From positions 1 to 8,489 of the forward strand of contig SCRB01000993.1 in assembly GCA_004299545.1 (NCBI GenBank): a DNA stretch of 8,489 bases, read 5' to 3'. A program made the position numbers and the translations under genes. Numbering within the stretch: the stretch's first letter is position 1; the number at the start of each line of letters is the position of its first letter. This stretch comes from Rhizobiaceae bacterium (GTDB lineage: Bacteria; Pseudomonadota; Alphaproteobacteria; Rhizobiales; Rhizobiaceae). Under the pieces are notes generated by a model, which saw only the letters and a list, made by a program, of their open reading frames with translations, was not told where the DNA came from and made no database searches. Shown one piece after another: positions 7,092 through 8,489 of this stretch.

Positions 7092-8033
7092 ATGAAAAGA
7101 CTGGTCTACCGCCTCTCGAAGCGGTTGAAACAGGTCAATTACTGGCTCATCGCGCGTGCCGCCATGGCGGCGATCTGGCTCCTCCGCTGCCTGCCGCCCG
7201 ACAGCGCGCTCAATTTCGCCGACAGGGTCGCACGCAAGCTCGGCCCCCTGACGTCGCGCCACAGGATAGCCCTCGACAATCTCCGTCATGCCTATCCGGA
7301 CTTGAGCGAAGAGGAACGCCAGTCGATCGCCCTCGACATGTGGGGCAACATGGCGCGGCTCGGTGCGGAATATATCTTCCTCGACCGGCTGTTCGACTTC
7401 GATCCGCAGATGCCGAGCAACGGCCGGGTGGAAGTGATCGGCGTCGAGCGCTTCTTGCGCCTCAGGGACGAAAACAAGCCTCACATCCTCTTCACGGCCC
7501 ATCTCGGCAATTTCGAGCTTTTGCCGGTCGGCGCGGCCTCCTTCGGACTCGACGTCGCCGTCCTCTTCCGGCCGCCGAACAATCCCTATATCGCGGATTA
7601 CATCTTCTCGACCCGCCATTCGGCGATGGGACAACTGCTCGCCTCGACGCCCGGCGTCGCGTTCGCGCTTTCACGCGTGCTGGAGCGGGGTGGCAATATC
7701 GGCGCGCTGGTCGACCAGAAATTCCACCGCGGGATCCGCGCCCGTTTTTTTGGGCGCGAGTGCGAAACAAGCCCGCTTCTGCCCAAGCTCGCGCGGCAAT
7801 ATGAATGCGATGTCTATCCGGCGCGCTGTATCCGCCTGCCCGGCAATCGTTTCCGGCTGGAACTGATGGAAAAGATCGAGCTACCGCGCGATGCCGCCGG
7901 CACGATCGACGTCAAGGCTTCGGCGCAGCTTCTCAACGACATCGTCGAAGGCTGGGTGCGCGAGACGCCAGGCCAATGGATGTGGTTTCATCAACGCTGG
8001 AAAATCGGCAAGAGAAACCCGAAGAAGCGCTGA
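7092..8033 (+). CDS. lpxXL: Lipid A very-long-chain fatty acid acyltransferase LpxXL
   Basis: LpxXL belongs to the LpxL/HtrB family of lysophospholipid-type acyltransferases. It moves the 27-hydroxyoctacosanoyl chain from AcpXL to lipid A at the inner membrane, making an acyloxyacyl substituent. The 313-aa product has a hydrophobic N-terminal helix (about residues 17-35), the catalytic H-X4-E motif as HLGNFE (H137, E142), FRPPNNPYI at 159-167, GALVDQKFHRG at 204-214, and the C-terminal QWMWFHQRWK at 295-304. The tail is very basic (GKRNPKKR). Only 3 bp separate it from the preceding stop codon, and no strong Shine-Dalgarno is visible, so translation is probably coupled. It closes the operon and converges on the DmsC-like gene with 6 bp between stops. 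Confidence 0.96.
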   Translation: MKRLVYRLSKRLKQVNYWLIARAAMAAIWLLRCLPPDSALNFADRVARKLGPLTSRHRIALDNLRHAYPDLSEEERQSIALDMWGNMARLGAEYIFLDRLFDFDPQMPSNGRVEVIGVERFLRLRDENKPHILFTAHLGNFELLPVGAASFGLDVAVLFRPPNNPYIADYIFSTRHSAMGQLLASTPGVAFALSRVLERGGNIGALVDQKFHRGIRARFFGRECETSPLLPKLARQYECDVYPARCIRLPGNRFRLELMEKIELPRDAAGTIDVKASAQLLNDIVEGWVRETPGQWMWFHQRWKIGKRNPKKR

Positions 8034-8039
8034 GGTCTT

Positions 8040-8489
8040 TTATCCGCCGTAATAATTCATGACGGCGTGTCTTGCCTCTGCGAAGAAAAGCCAGCGTTCC
8101 GCCAGAATCCCCGCCGCGAAGGCGATCACTGCCAACAGCGCGCATATGACCGCCAATACCCCTTGCCCCGCCAGAAGCACGACGAGCGCCAGCAGGAAAG
8201 GCACGGCCGCACCCAGGAGAAGCGAGAGGCGCGTCAGCTTGTCCGCATGTTTGCGGGCAATCCGGAAACCCATTTCACGCGTCAGGTAATTTTCCGTGAC
8301 ATGCGGCCGTTCGAGCAGCCTGACCGATCCGATGGAACCCAGACCGGTCGCGCTTTCCGGCGAGGACAACGGCGGTGTTTCGCGCATATGGCGCCGCCAC
8401 GAGGTTTTCGCCATCCATGCCGCCACGAGCGCGGCGATAGCTATTGCGGCCAGAGCGCGCACCGGACCGCCCGCCCAGGTCGCGAAGAA
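8040..8489 (-). CDS. dmsC: DmsC-like membrane anchor subunit, C-terminal part
   Basis: The frame is open from the window edge (8489) to TAA at 8042-8040, giving 149 residues of the C-terminal part of a membrane protein. A GTG at 8462 is only an internal codon: upstream codons continue in frame as a coding-like sequence (FFATWAGGPV). Three hydrophobic segments are visible, the last two being LSLLLGAAVPFLLALVVLLAG and a segment ending in ILAERWLFFAEARHAVMNYYGG. That ERWLFFAEARHxVxxYY ending is the C-terminal signature of DMSO reductase anchor subunits (DmsC), which bind menaquinol and anchor the DmsAB molybdoenzyme. The DmsA and DmsB genes would be expected past the right edge. The actual electron acceptor cannot be told. 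It is convergent with lpxXL. Confidence 0.8.
   Translation of the reverse strand, partial: FFATWAGGPVRALAAIAIAALVAAWMAKTSWRRHMRETPPLSSPESATGLGSIGSVRLLERPHVTENYLTREMGFRIARKHADKLTRLSLLLGAAVPFLLALVVLLAGQGVLAVICALLAVIAFAAGILAERWLFFAEARHAVMNYYGG
8045..8067. repeat. Inverted repeat just downstream of lpxXL
   Basis: CGCCGT at 8045-8050 and ACGGCG at 8062-8067 are perfect reverse complements around an 11-base AT-rich loop, 11 bp after the lpxXL stop. It could weakly end the VLCFA operon transcript, but no T-tract follows it on either strand. It also overlaps the last codons of the DmsC-like gene, so coding constraint may explain it. It is the only terminator-like structure seen at this junction. Confidence 0.25.

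Noticed and set aside
6273..7634. Long open frame of 453 codons on the minus strand across adhXL and lpxXL
   Set aside because: This is an antisense shadow. Both plus-strand genes have clear motifs, and the minus-strand product has no recognisable domain.

Overview
The window looks like chromosomal DNA of an alphaproteobacterium of the order Hyphomicrobiales (Rhizobiales), probably Rhizobiaceae or a close relative. The DNA is GC-rich with tightly packed genes. The five-gene set AcpXL / two KAS-like proteins / MDR dehydrogenase / LpxXL is the lineage-specific locus for the very-long-chain fatty acid (VLCFA, typically 27-hydroxyoctacosanoate) of lipid A. The protein sequences read like rhizobial orthologues, but the genus cannot be fixed by eye.

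Layout: (1) 1-1959, plus strand: the 3' end of a dihydroorotase-like gene (pyrC2 type), then plsY (acyl-phosphate glycerol-3-phosphate acyltransferase) and dprA (DNA processing protein). plsY and dprA overlap by ATGA. (2) 1978-2994, minus strand: galM (aldose 1-epimerase), convergent with dprA across 18 bp. (3) 2995-3246: a 252-bp divergent intergenic region holding the start signals of galM and of the acpXL operon, with a perfect 6-bp inverted repeat 46 bp before acpXL. (4) 3247-8033, plus strand: acpXL, fabF2XL-like, fabF1XL-like, an adhXL-like MDR dehydrogenase and lpxXL, with gaps of 27, 15, 32 and 3 bp, so almost certainly one operon. (5) 8040-8489, minus strand: the C-terminal part of a DmsC-like membrane anchor, cut by the window edge and convergent with lpxXL across 6 bp.

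How the genes work together: AcpXL is the dedicated carrier on which the C28 chain is built. The intact KAS (FabF1XL) is expected to do the condensations. Its tandem partner (FabF2XL) keeps the KAS fold but has Glu where the nucleophilic Cys should be, so it resembles a chain-length-factor partner. The MDR protein supplies an unassigned redox step, and LpxXL transfers the finished acyl chain from AcpXL to lipid A.

The main points of interest are: fabZXL, which usually lies between acpXL and fabF2XL in rhizobia, is absent here; the second KAS lacks catalytic Cys and Lys; the MDR enzyme has lost its catalytic zinc ligands but kept the structural zinc cysteines; and the VLCFA locus sits next to dprA/galM, where topA is commonly found in relatives. 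I see no mobile element, CRISPR array, tRNA or rRNA, and no wholly undescribed system. The novelty lies in the makeup of the VLCFA cluster.
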